Origin: Smittia aterrima
Taxonomy: Eukaryota; Arthropoda; Insecta; Diptera; Chironomidae
NCBI GenBank assembly: GCA_033063855.1
Contig: CP093829.1
Location: forward strand, 15,593,537-15,657,536
DNA length: 64,000 nucleotides
Direction: 5' to 3'
Shown here: in pieces, positions 1 through 12,500 of the stretch
Layout of the letters: each line of letters begins with the position of its first letter
Position numbering within the stretch: position 1 is the first letter of the stretch
The notes under the pieces: generated by a model
The model's input: the letters and a program-made list of their open reading frames with translations, nothing else
The model's database searches: none
Told to the model about the DNA's origin: nothing
Position numbers and translations under genes: made by a program

Positions 1-1369
1 CGTCGTTCTAATTCACTTCTCTCTCACTCACTCGCGTCTTGTCGTCCAATGAAACAAGAAATGACATTTTAATAATTTTTTGGTCGCTTTATTCGATTTT
101 CAAACCGGTCGTCGTGTGAGAGACAAAGTCGTCAATTGAAATTGTCATCTTGCGGGTTCTTAATTCACTAATATATTGTCAGCGTGTCCGTGCCGCTTTA
201 AATGTCGAAATCTCATTATTGAACACTTTGTGGCATATTGAAAATGCGAGAATTTCATTTGCGTATTAAGTCGACTCTTTATTGTGCAATGAAGGTAATG
301 ATAAAAGAGCTGAAGGAAAAGTTGAAGTTCTTAGCGACAATTGATTTAAAGAAATTGTTTGTCTATTGAAGAGGAAAGTTAAGCTCGAACTCTTTTACGA
401 CTTCGATAATCATTGCATTAAAGTTTTTTCTTCTTCTCGACTATCAGGTAGTGGCGTTCGTAATCGAAATAAATTTATCGTCAAGACGACGAGCGAGAGA
501 CTAAATTAACTTGAAGTTTATGTTCCTTGAGTCTGTCGCCGTGAATTCGACACTTGCAAGACAAAAAGTCAGACAAACTGATCACTCATTCCAGCCTTGC
601 CAGGGGGTCGCTGGATATTTTGGCATTCGCAATCTTCGAAACTCAATATTGACACCAATCGAGTTAAAGTTTATCGCTTGTTGAGTTGGAGTTATGGTTG
701 ATTTTATTCACTCGCTGATAACACGAACCTTCTTCGTCAAAGTCTCGACGACTTCGACTGCCTGTGCATCCACATAAAGTTAAAGTAGATGGCAATAAAT
801 CTTTCAATTGATTTAACGACTTCGAGTCGTTCGAAGACAATCGGAAGAAGGTCACGTCGAGCAACATCTCTCGGAGGCATCCGAATTGAAGGAGATCGCA
901 TTACGCCAACACTCGACTCAAACCAATGAGCGATGCTTTCCACGACGATTTCCAATAGTTTACTCAGAATGAGCTGTAAATCCGTCGGAACTTTTCATGT
1001 CTTTTGTTGCTTTATGACGTTCGTAAATTTCCTTATCGTGATTTTGTCGTTCGCTCCGAAAGAAAAGCTTTTCTGTATCGGAAATGTTTTATTTATTTCC
1101 ATAAACTCAGAATAAATCTTGCTTAAAACAAACAGACAAACTGACTCAGAGTTTTCACACAAGAGCGTCACTCGCGCTCTAATTGCTCACTAAACAAATT
1201 GCAATAAAAATTTACGAGACTTTGAGATAAAAGCGAAACTATTATAATAATAATAAGAATTGGCTTGATCCGAAATTCTTTCTTTCCTTCTTTCTTTCTG
1301 TGGCTTGACGCTCGACTTTAGCGCAACTGGTGGCGAAAAAATGAACTTAGCGTCGCTGTGCATGAACCC

Positions 1370-1712
1370 AAAACTTCGGAAAAGTCGGGAAAACTTCGGA
1401 AAATTTTGGGAAAACTTCGGAAAAACTCGGGAAAATTTTGGAAAAACTTCGGGAAAGTCGGAAAAACTTCGAGAAAACTCGGGAAAACTTCGGAAAAGTC
1501 GGGAAAATTTTGGAAAAACTTCGGGAAAAGTCGGGAAAACTTCAAGAAAACTCGGGAAAACTTCTTAAAAGTCGGGAAAATTTTGGAAAAACTTCGGGAA
1601 AAGTCGGGAAAACTTCGAGAAAACTCGGGAAAACTTCGGAAATCTCGGAAAAATTTCGGGAAAACTCTGGAAAATTTCTGAAAAAGTCGGGAAAACTTCG
1701 GGAAAACTCGAA
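1370..1712. repeat. G/A-rich minisatellite, GGGAAAACTTC-type units
   Basis: About 340 bp consist of short variant units such as AACTTCGGAAAAGTCGGG and CGGGAAAATTTTGG in tandem. A longer period of 73 bp is visible: 1498-1570 is repeated almost perfectly at 1571-1643. The array lacks stops in several frames on both strands, so it generates spurious ORFs of 75-121 codons. It is followed by a GC-rich hairpin at 1728-1744. Confidence 0.9.
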
Positions 1713-1727
1713 GAGATTCGTCTCGAC

Positions 1728-1744
1728 GGGCGGCAAAGCCGCCC
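1728..1744. repeat. Perfect GC-rich hairpin next to the minisatellite
   Basis: GGGCGGC is followed by AAA and then GCCGCCC: a perfect 7-bp stem with a 3-nt loop in otherwise AT-rich DNA, about 15 bp past the end of the minisatellite. It could be a mobile-element terminus or a local structure; the sequence alone does not decide. Confidence 0.7.
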
Positions 1745-3527
1745 AGGGTAAACTAGTTCACAATGTTTACGTTATAACAATTCTTTATCTCAGAATGTCG
1801 TGAGCGCAAAAAGTTTCGAGACGAAAATGGATATTTAAATTTTGAAACGAATATCAAAACAAGCGTTCAAAGATTTTTTGAGGTTTTAAGTTGTTTTTAT
1901 TTGATTTAGAATCATTTCACGAAACTTTTCGTTTAATGGAAAAATTCTTTTGAAGTTTATTGCTAAATTCAAAGAAAATTCTTATCAATTTTGTTTGAAT
2001 GAATTGAGTTTTCTTTCATTGGAATATTCATTGTTAGTTCAACATCGCGGCAAACGCTCTTGTTCAACGTCAAGTTCCGACTAATCGCAGGAAAATATCA
2101 AAGGAGAATTTTTTATGAATTAAAGTTTAAGCTCTCACCGCGGAAAGAGAAAAATAAATGAAATCGTCTAAATATATTTCGCTCTCTTCGATCGTCGCTC
2201 ACGAACAAGTAAACAAGACTGAGACACCTGAACGGGAAATTTTTTTTTTTTAAAAAAAAATCTTCTGTTTGCTTTAGTTGTTGTCAGAAATTTTGTCGTT
2301 TTACTCAATAATTCGCATGACAGGTAAGGCAAACAGTCAAATAATTAACACTAGAATATCTTTAATATGTCCAACTGATAACAAACTTTGAAATTCATTT
2401 CGCAAGTTTCCTCTTCTTTAATGCTTCGTCAATAAACTTTTATGAGTTTGGCACGCAAAAAAAGTCTCCAATAAATCGTCTTGAAAATAAATCAATGAAA
2501 TTAATCAGAATTGTTATTCATCAGACGCCGAGACCGCTGCTTTGCATGCTTCGACAATAACTTCATAATTGAAATTTCAAATAGGCTCATAAGCGCTGAA
2601 CGAAAAAAAAAACGTGAGGAAATGTCAGTGAGATGAGTTCAAACTGTGTATTTTGCGACGAGCGAAATTCTGCAGTTTTTTGCCCTCGTCGAAGCGTCGC
2701 ATCAAATAAATTAATCTCATCGCTCAACAGACACGTTTATTGTGTTTAATCTGCTCGACGTTTATTAATTGACATTCATTTTTCCATTTAATTTTTAAAT
2801 TAGCTCTCTCATTTGTCAACTTTCATCTTTTTTCGAGCCTTTCTCACCGGCTTTAGTCGCTATCATCGAATGCTTCTTACCCATTCAACTTCCATTCATC
2901 AAACTCAAATATGTTTGAATTCACTAGCGAGGGAAATAAAAGTAGAAAAGAGCTATTTGAAGATAGCTTCGTTATCTTTGTTGAAGCTCACGGAGTTTCC
3001 TAAGCCATCGGAACAGATTTCATAACATTTTTTGTTTAATTAACCAACTTACGTTTGAATAAATTGAGAAAATATATTTACAAGGCCTTGAGAGGCCACA
3101 GCTGCATTCCGCAAAGAAATAAATAAAACTTCATGAGTCATTTGCTAAGTCCAAATTGAACTTAGCTGTCGATCGCCGCTGTTTTTTGAAACAATATGGG
3201 ATTATAAATTAACTTTGACTGTAATCAACTGTGATCTCGAAGCGAACAATGTCAATACGCGTAGCTCCAAGCAGCTCTAACTAGTTTCTTCTCACGCACT
3301 AATAATGAACCGAAATGTTTTGTGGTTTCCGAGCTCCCTGACTCACGGCTGCTTGAGGAAATCCAAAAGATCCAATTAAATTCAAACAAATTATTTTGTG
3401 GGGATTGGAATTTGTTTATTGCGAGACTATTGAAAACTACTGGAATAAGAGTGTAAATTTTTGATGTTGAAAGGAAAAAATGTTGAGGAAAGTAGAGTCT
3501 AGGTTGGAAAAATATTAGGAGGAATAT

Positions 3528-6500
3528 TTAGTTGATAGGGCAAACGCCGGTTTCGACATTTCCTGTTGTCATGTATGGAGTGATATTCTCGATGATATCG
3601 TTGATCTTGAAGTTCCTGATGCAACCTTGATAGTTAGTACGTCCCTTAATTCCTCGAATCTTCGCTAAATGTGGATGGCCACCAACGAAGAGTGGACGCG
3701 TTGTGTCAAGTTGTGTGTGTTTCTCGGGACTACCGACATTCGGTTCTGATGAGAATTGATCGACGTTGATAGAAATGATGAAACGTGACTTGATGACGGT
3801 AACTGTAGAAGAAGGAATTTAAAATACTGAATTCAATAAAAACATTTCTTTTCTTACCAGTGTGCCACTCGCCATCACACAAGCTCTTGTCTGGATCAGG
3901 TTTGAAAATGGCCGATCGTGGACCATCTCCGCTGTCGACCGTGAAGTGAATGCTTCCCTTGATCATTTCGACAATAAAGAATGATTTCTTTCCATGGACT
4001 GATGTTAAGACTCCAGTAACGTTTCTTGGTTTGATGTCCATGCTGATTGTTAAATCACTGCCGACTCGGAACTTGTCACGTAGCTTCACGTATCCACCAC
4101 TCTTTCCGAAGAACACTCCGGTTTCTGTTTTTTCAGAGCAAGGCAAGACACCTTCGCTTGGTGGTGAACCAGCAGGAGGTTCGATAGCCGCTGAGTTGAG
4201 TGTTACTTGCCTGATACAACCGAAGAATGGATGTTTAATAAAGAGTTTATCGTCAAGCTTCAAGTTAAGATGAATGTCTTCCAAAGTCTTTTCGCTTGAT
4301 CCACCAATGAGATATCTTTCGCTAAGCTCCAAGTTTCTACATTTTCCTTTGTATTCAGCTGATTCAGTCTCTCCTTGAACCATGAAAGAAACATCTTTGC
4401 GATTTCTTGAGAACGTCACAGAGTTCCATTCGTTGTTGTCGTATTGCGTATTGGATGCAATAGAGACGTGCGATCCTGAGCATGAGAACACGTAGTTTAA
4501 GTATCCGTCTTTAAGATAAAGAGCGACAAAGTTTGAATGACGATCATCAGATGCGTAGAACAGTAAGCCGTTCTGTCTTGCTGTGCGGAACAGAAGCGAG
4601 AACTCATAAGCGACTCTTGTCTTATCAGGTTCTGGTTGTAACTCAACGAAACTGAATGGAGAGACTCCAAAGCGATAGCCAGCACTGTCAAAGTCAACAT
4701 CGTAGTCGGGAATGACTGGAAGAACGCAAAGTGGATGCTTTTGATCTTCAGTGTAGATTGGCTTAGGTCGTGGTGTAGTGCTTTCAGTTGTTGGCACGTG
4801 CGCGCGAACTGTCGTTGTTCTCGTGGTCGTTGTGGACTGTTCAGTTGTTGTAGTTGTTGCCTGTTGTTGTCTTCGAGAAGTTGTAGTTTCAATCACTCTC
4901 TCATCTTCGCCTTCGTCAGGAATAACATTTTCATCTTCATCCGGTGAGAATCTTGATGGATATTGCGAATCAGTTTGTTGATGAACCTTTGCTTTCTCTG
5001 TTCTTCCATCAGGATAATAGAATGGAACGTCAGCGATGTTATATTCAAGGATGTCTCTTGGGCAACTGTTCAAAATAGCATTGGCCTTGTCAGTTGAACT
5101 GGCGAAGTTGATGACATTGGTGTTGATTGTCACATCTTGAATGCATCCAACGAAATAAGCTTCATTTGGTAATGCTCCGCGGACGGGTTTGAAATGTTTT
5201 GGCAATCCACCAAAGTAAATGTCTCCAAAGGTGATCGAGAGTGTTGGCGGAGATTCTGGTGAAATATATTCATGAATATCGTCGATGTACAGACGAAGCT
5301 TTCTTTCATCATGCGTTGCAGTAACAACATGCCAATTGCCATCGTTGAACTTTCTCGTGTCAGTGTTAAGCTCCATCTTCGAACTGCGGAGAACGAGGAT
5401 TCCGTCTTCTAATGCGAGTGAGATTGTCGCGCTCTGATCATTGTTCATTCCGAAGAAGATGATGCCCTTGCCTTGCAATGTTCTGAACTTCAAATTGATG
5501 TGCAACTTGTTACTGACAGTGAGATTACGTGACTTCAAGTAGCCGATTTTGTTATGAGCAAATGAAACGACTGAAGAGAATTTCATTGGGCAACCAGGAA
5601 GAACGTCTTGAGTCTGAATGTTTCGAGAAAGATCGATCGGAGTTCCATCTATATGAACATCATCAATGCAACCGTCAAAGTTCTTAGTCGTAACTTTAGT
5701 TGAAGGTTTGTCTGGATATCCACCGAAGTACATTTGTTCAGGCGCTTGGTAGTTGTCAGAAAGATAAAGTGATTCTTCGTACAAAGTATTTCCGTCGACA
5801 GACAATCCACCTCTTCCGCCATCGCGAGTTGCTTCAACTTCATGCCATTCATCGTCGTTGAACGTATTTGGTGTTGTGATGTCAACGATCTCAGAACTTT
5901 GTCCCATTTTGAATTGGAACAAAACTGTGCCTTCTTGAAGTTCAAGGGAAATGTAATAGTTCTCGTGACCAACGAAGAACAACAGACCGTTAGGAGAGTC
6001 GCGACCAGCTTTGAATTTGAAAGTGATATGTGAGCGTTGTTTAAAGTTATAAGGACGAGCATCAAGAACGACAAAGCCGTTTCCACCGAAGCGATATCCA
6101 GTGTGTTTAGCTTCCTTCGCCACGAGTCTATCACGTTCGATTGCTCCGTAGTTGTTATTTTGAGCATCAACGAAATTCCACAAACCAACGTCTCTTTCGC
6201 CAATCTTAAGTCCTTCGACTTCTCCTTCAAATGAAGATTGTTTGATGCTATCGGGCATTGGATAATCGCTGTTTCCGCCCACAAATAGTCTGCTTTTGTC
6301 GTTAAGATCAAAGTTTGTCTGTTCACCGGGTAATTCTTCCTTTTTAACAATCAATTTTTCATTTCCTTCGTCATCTTCTTCGCGAATTGTGAAAGTCACA
6401 GTTTTTCCAGCCCTTTCAACGATAGCTTCGTACCATTTGTTATCATCAACACGCTTGTTGTTGATAATTCTTTCAGGGCCGTCGCCAACATCAACAAGAA

Positions 6501-9500
6501 GAACGGGATAGCCATTTTCAATCTCAATTGCCATGAAGTCGTCGCGTTTTGCCCTCGCTCCTTGTTTGGGTTCATTTCCAAGATACAAGAGTAAACCATT
6601 AGGATTTTCTGTCTTGAAGTATGTTGAGATTCTAGTATTGAAAGTTTGTGATTGAAGGTTTTCTGGAGTCATAAGTTCCAATGTAGTATTAGGCAAGAAA
6701 TTAACTCCAAGCTTAATGCTGTTTGCTAATGATCGCGCTTGTTCAATTTGACGTCTCAGTCTTTCCAAATCATCGCCAATTTGACTGTTCAAACTATCCA
6801 AACGATTTTGTCTCTCATCAAGTTCATCAATTGATCCAAGAATGCTGGGGATGAGGTCATCAACTCTTTGAACTTGATTGAGAGCTTGTGAAATGTCTTT
6901 GTTTGTGTCCTCGATTTCCTTCGGGATTTTCTGGGATAAATCGCTTGATTTTTGGAGTTTCTCTGAAATCGGTTCAAGGATCTTTTTTGACTTTTGAATT
7001 AATCCATTTGCTTCAATTGCGTCGTCTTGAATTTCGTTCCACATGTCAGTCAATGGTTCGACTTTAATGCCGTCAACTGAAGTATTGATAGCATTTAACT
7101 GATCAGCGACGTTTTCCAATTCCTTTTTAATGTTTTGAACATTTCCAGAGGATTTCTGAAGGTTTGGACCTAATCCGATCTGAACATCAGAAAGAGCAGT
7201 CAAGCCTTCGTGATTCAATTCGTTAGACTCTACGTTCGATTCTGAAGCGCGATCAACGATTCCACTGGTCAAATCTAAAGCTGCTTCAGCACTGGCGAGG
7301 CCTTTGTTTGAATTGTTTCTAGCAATTTCGACGTTATTTTCGATTTCAGCATAAGCGTTGACTGCCTTGATGGCTTCATTAGAGTTGGCAGTTATATTCG
7401 AGTATTGATTGGAAAGGTTTTCCTTCTTTCCAGTCAAAACGAGCATATGATTCAAAACTTCTTCAACCAAAGGTCTCAGCTTTCTGTATTCGTTCTCGTT
7501 CTTAGGCAAAACTTCTTCAACATTTCTGTTCAAATCATCGATTTCCTTGTGCAGTTTATTGCCGTCGATAAGAGCGAGATCCAAGTTTGATAAAAGTTTC
7601 TTGCTCTCAATCTCCAAAGATTTTCCTTCTTTCAACTTTTCATGGGATTCTTTGACAAAGCTAGTGATCGTGTCAAGTTTTTGTGGAAGTCGTGCAGCTT
7701 TGTTCTTTCTGTTCAAGCTTTCAGCGGCTAACGCAGTAACTCGACTCTCTCGACTCTTTTCAGTTAAGTCGACGATCTTATCATCAAGTTCCTTGAGTGC
7801 GTCTTTGTATTGTTCCAAACGTTTATTCTGAGTGTTAACTGGTTCAGCAAATCTTTCAACTTCAGCGAAAACATCATCAGTTTTACATTCTTGCTCCTTC
7901 GGTGACTTGAAAAGTGCTTTCGGGTCAAAAGCTTTGATGTTATCCAAGAAATCCTCAGCGAGTTGAACCGTTTGATCAATTCTCGAATTCTTCTCGTCTG
8001 CTCCTAAGCTGTTAGCGAGAGATCTCACTTCGTAGATAGTGTTTCTTGCATTACCTGCAACAACTCGATAATCCGATTTGTTTTCATCAGCGACATTCTT
8101 CAAATCGTCACTTGATTTAAGCAGCTCCTTCTCCTTATCTTTCAAGTAGCTCGACTTCTTCTGATGATTTCTTGCATCCATCTCCAAGCTATCAATTTGA
8201 TCGATTTGTTCCGACAAGTTGTTTGTTTTCGGGTCAAGTTTCTCAACTGGATCTTTCAATCCTTCGATATCTTCATTCAATCGTTTCATCTTTTGTGTTG
8301 TGTAGAAAGAGGCGGCAACTGTTTTCAACTCAGTGACGACAGGATCAAGTTTTTCTTTCAATGCGTCTGTGGTATCAAGCAACGCGTGCGTACATTCATC
8401 ACATTCGTGACAACCTTCGTTTTCAACAAACACCCAACGATCGCGGCAAGAGTCGCACTTCTCTCCGATGACTTCACGGAGGCAAACACATTGACTAAAA
8501 GTAAAGTTTTGATATTAGTCACAAATGAAAACGATGATTTTCTTTAGAAATCTTACCCGGTAACTGGATCGCAACCTAAGCCTCTTGAAAGCTCTGTGTT
8601 ACATGAACATGGGATACATCCATCTGGTCCGTAATTGTAGAAACCTGGCAAGCATCTGTCGCACTGACGGCCTCCAACTCCAGGTTTGCAAGCGCAATCT
8701 CCGCTGTGATCATCGCATTGAGTACTGTTCGAAGCAACTCTGCACTCACACGGAGAACATCCGTATCCAGATTCGAAACCATAGTGATCTTGCAAGCAAC
8801 GATCGCATTTCTCTCCTTCAATGTTCGGCAAGCAGTTGCAAGTTCCAATATAATTATCGCAATGTTCTGTTCCGATGTTATCGCAAATACAACTTTGACA
8901 ATCCTTAAGTTGGATGGCATCGCCGTAGAATCCAGGAGCGCAAAGGTTGCAAGCGGCTCCGAATGTATTATTCAAGCAATGAACACATTCACCAGTGATA
9001 CTATCACATGAACCAGGAATTGAAGTGTCGATGTTTCCTGAGCATTCGCAAGGTTTGCAGATTTCTCCGGGAGTCTCTGGACGACCATAGAATCCGTTGG
9101 CGCAAGATTGACATCTGTGTCCTGTGTATCCAGGTTTGCAATGACAACTGATGCTGTAGCCATCAGGAGACACATCACATCCATAAGCAAAGTTATTTGC
9201 ATCTTCGTGAAGGGGGCATCCGCAAATTTGACAATCGTTTGGTGAACCAAAGGTTGCGTTGCCGAAATATCCTTCATCACAAAGTTCGCAGTGTTCTCCG
9301 TAAGTATGATCTTGGCAATTGCCGCAGACTCCAGTTGTGCAATCGCAATTATCAGAGTGTCCATTACAATCGCAAGGGATGCAGTAGCCTCCCAATGGCC
9401 CGTTGAGATCACGATAATATCCTTTAGCGCAATCTTCACAAGATAACCCACTGTAGCCTGGTGGGCATTCACACTTTTCAACCGAAAGTTCTTTGTAAAG

Positions 9501-12500
9501 ATTGTAATGATCGGGATCATCGTCAGCAAGTGTCAGTGTCACATCAGAAACATAAGTGATCATTCCTTTGTCGAAGTAAGAAGCGCGGATGAAAATCTTC
9601 TGCAGATTACGTAAAACTGTCATGAACTGTTCGCGCGAAACGGGAACGCCAGATAACGTTTGGAAGTTTGATTCGATGATTTCAACTGCACCGTGGAAAA
9701 TCTGACTAGCAGCTGGTTGTCGGTAGTTTGTATGTTTCATACGCATGTCACGGCCCTCAAGAATCACATCAGGGCCGATAAGCGCACTTCCGAAAAGCTG
9801 AGTAGTGTAAAGAAGTTTGTAACTTAAGAATCCTCCATAAGCGGTCAAGTGACTGTTTTGATTTGCAAAGTAATCCAACATGCCGAAGTAAGTGAAGCCG
9901 TCAAGCACTAAAAACGAAATTTATGAGTGTTTAGTCGATTGATAATAAAATGAAACTTACATTCAGGATTTTCGACATCTCCAAGTAAAACTTGAGCAGT
10001 TGTATCGTTCGCCATTATCGGTTCGTCTGTCAACCAATTTGTGTTTTGCCATTTGCCGCCTTTTACGTTGATTGTATGAAGGCTAACTCCAGCAAGCATG
10101 CTAACGTTGAATGGTCTCAAATATGCATTGTCGCAACGAGTTGTTTTTCCGAAACAGAAACATTTCGTGCAACCTTCAGAATTCTTCTCTTGCAAATTGT
10201 AGGTCCCATCAACACAATGATTACACTCTTGGCCTTGGACATTCTTTTTGCAGAAGCAAGTTTCATCAATTTGATCGCAAACTTCTAATGTTGTTCCACG
10301 AACGTCGCAACGGCAAGGTTGACAATCTGGGAAACTGAAGAATCCATAAGAACACTTATCGCAAGTTCGTCCGATGATGTTTGGCGAGCAAGGACATGAT
10401 CCGTTGTTCAAATCACACTGAAGATTTCCATAAAGAACTCCATACTCGTGACAATTGCACTGAAATTTTAAAATGAAAATTAGCAAATTTTTACTTGAAT
10501 TTATTTAAATTTCTTACCTCCTCGCAACCAATGATTTGATCGAAACCGAAAGTGTACGGAACGCACTGATCACATTTTTCTCCAGTAACTCTAGGTGGGC
10601 AATGACATTCGCCAGTTTGCTTATCGCAAACAGCAGTTGATGGACAGTCACAGGGTTTGCAGTCTGGGAATCCGTAGTAACCTGTTTTACAAGCTTCACA
10701 TTGACGTCCAACGATGTTAGCTTTGCACTGACATTGACCGCCAAATTGTTCGCATTCGTATGATTTAGAACCTTCAGTGTTACAACCGCAAGGAAGAGCT
10801 CCAGAGTTATATTCAGAAGTTAAACTGAAGACAGCTGATTTGCAGAAGTCCGACGTGTCGAGTGGAATATTGAAATTGTCTTTGCCACACTCCTTCAAGA
10901 ACTCTTCAGTTTGATCGAATTCTTCTTCAACCAACAAATCGTCGTGATAATAAGTAAATGGAACGAACAAAACGTAATCCAGCCAAACGCCTTTGTTTTT
11001 CAAGTTTGTGAACGTGAGTGAAACCGTGTCCTCAATATCGAACAACTGAAGACTTCCATCGCTGTTACGAATGGCACTGCGGCAACCAGATGATGATGGG
11101 CAGTGATCTAAGTTGAGTTTTCCATCAAAGTTTCCAGATTTTGCTTCGAGACGATAAAGAATGTGGAATTTGGGATGATTAGGTTGGTAATATTTCACGA
11201 TGATTGCATGTTTGCCTGGCTCGCTAATCTTTGCAGCAACTAGAACACTCTTCAAGTCTGAATTAAGAAGAATGACCTTTGTATTATTGTTGTAGATATC
11301 AGGTAAATTCTCAACGGCAACATGTTCTTCTTGTTCTGCTTCAAATTCAATCTTCTTCGAGTCAGGTGCTGGCAAGAAAGTTGATTCAACGCAAATTCCG
11401 TTCTTTCGAATGCAAACTGGTCGAGGTTGAATAATGTCAGTGGACCATTCTTCGTATGGAATTGGCGTTACAGATTTGATAGCGACACCTTGAGTGTTGT
11501 CTCCATTGATAATCACTGGATGAGTATCGTTCACATCAATGAAAAATACTTTTTCTCTCGATTCCTTGTCCATGACTGGACCACGACAAACGAACTGATA
11601 TTGACAAGGATAGGCAAGAACGATTCCATCTTGTTCGCCTTCGTCTACTTGGTTGACAGCAAGGAAGCCTGCATCAGTGAACGACGAATCTGTGATGTAA
11701 TCAACAACCAAGATATACCTTCCAGGACGTTGCACATGCATGATGTAGTTGAGTTCGTTTTGCGAGTTTGTGATGAGTGGGAATTCTTGCTCGTTAATCG
11801 CTCCCAAGTGTTCGTAGTTTCTATAGAACTCAGCAGCTTCATAGGTTTCTTCATTTCGATTGACATAAGCTCTTGAAATTGGAGTAAATGCATTGATCGA
11901 CGGATATTTGTAAAGTCGGCAAAGTTCTGAGCGTGAATCCACTTTGCATGGATTTACAACATTGCGAGTCAAAATGGCAGCTTCGTAGTAAGCAGCGGGC
12001 AACAAAACAAAATAATCGAGGAACAAACTCTTGTCACTCTTGATGCTGATTGTATATCTTCCAGGATCTAATACGATGGGAGTTGGAATGTCACCTTTGA
12101 CTCCGGATACTGTCACGAATTCAGGTTTAGTTGTTGGCTTGAAGAGAACTTTGCTGTCTTGATCAGGATTGATTGTGTTTTCAGAGGCAATCGAAATATC
12201 AGCAACAATGTTTTCTGATGTTGGGTTCACGTAGCGAATGATAAGTCGATAGAATGATGACTTTTGAATGTAAACTTCATGAGTAACTTCTCGTTGAAGT
12301 GGTGAGAACACGGCATAACCGATCTTGCTGAAGCCTGGGAAAACGCTTTCGTCGAAATTGTAACGAACTTGAGGATTTGTTGGTGTCTCTCCGTCTTCGT
12401 ACTCGTATTTAAGTTGATAGAGAGTTGGGTAGTAATGAACTTGCAGTGGTCTGGTACAATCACGTCCAGTAATTCGTGGATGACATTCACACTCTCCAGT

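Larger units (their letters stand above)
1..3527. other. Non-coding 3' flank of laminin alpha; no gene recognised
   Basis: I see no supported coding region here. The longer open frames at 1305-1803 lie entirely in the G/A-rich tandem repeat listed separately, and the others are short with no recognisable product. The stretch also contains a TTCTTTCC-type pyrimidine run near 1278-1300, a short TAA run near 1245-1258 and a T/A homopolymer junction near 2240-2262. On the minus strand an AATAAA (plus TTTATT at 3415-3420) lies about 110 nt past the laminin stop and is a plausible polyadenylation signal. An upstream exon of an unseen gene or a non-coding RNA cannot be excluded. Confidence 0.6.

Noticed and set aside
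1305..1803. Several overlapping 75-121-codon ORFs on both strands
   Set aside because: They are translations of the stop-poor minisatellite in several frames (GKLRENF-like low complexity), not genes.
4735..4981. Cys/Val-rich + strand ORFs
   Set aside because: They are antisense shadows of the Thr-rich linker of laminin alpha.
5649..6350. 233-codon minus-strand ORF
   Set aside because: It overlaps the laminin LamG coding exon in another frame; the laminin frame has the conserved domain.
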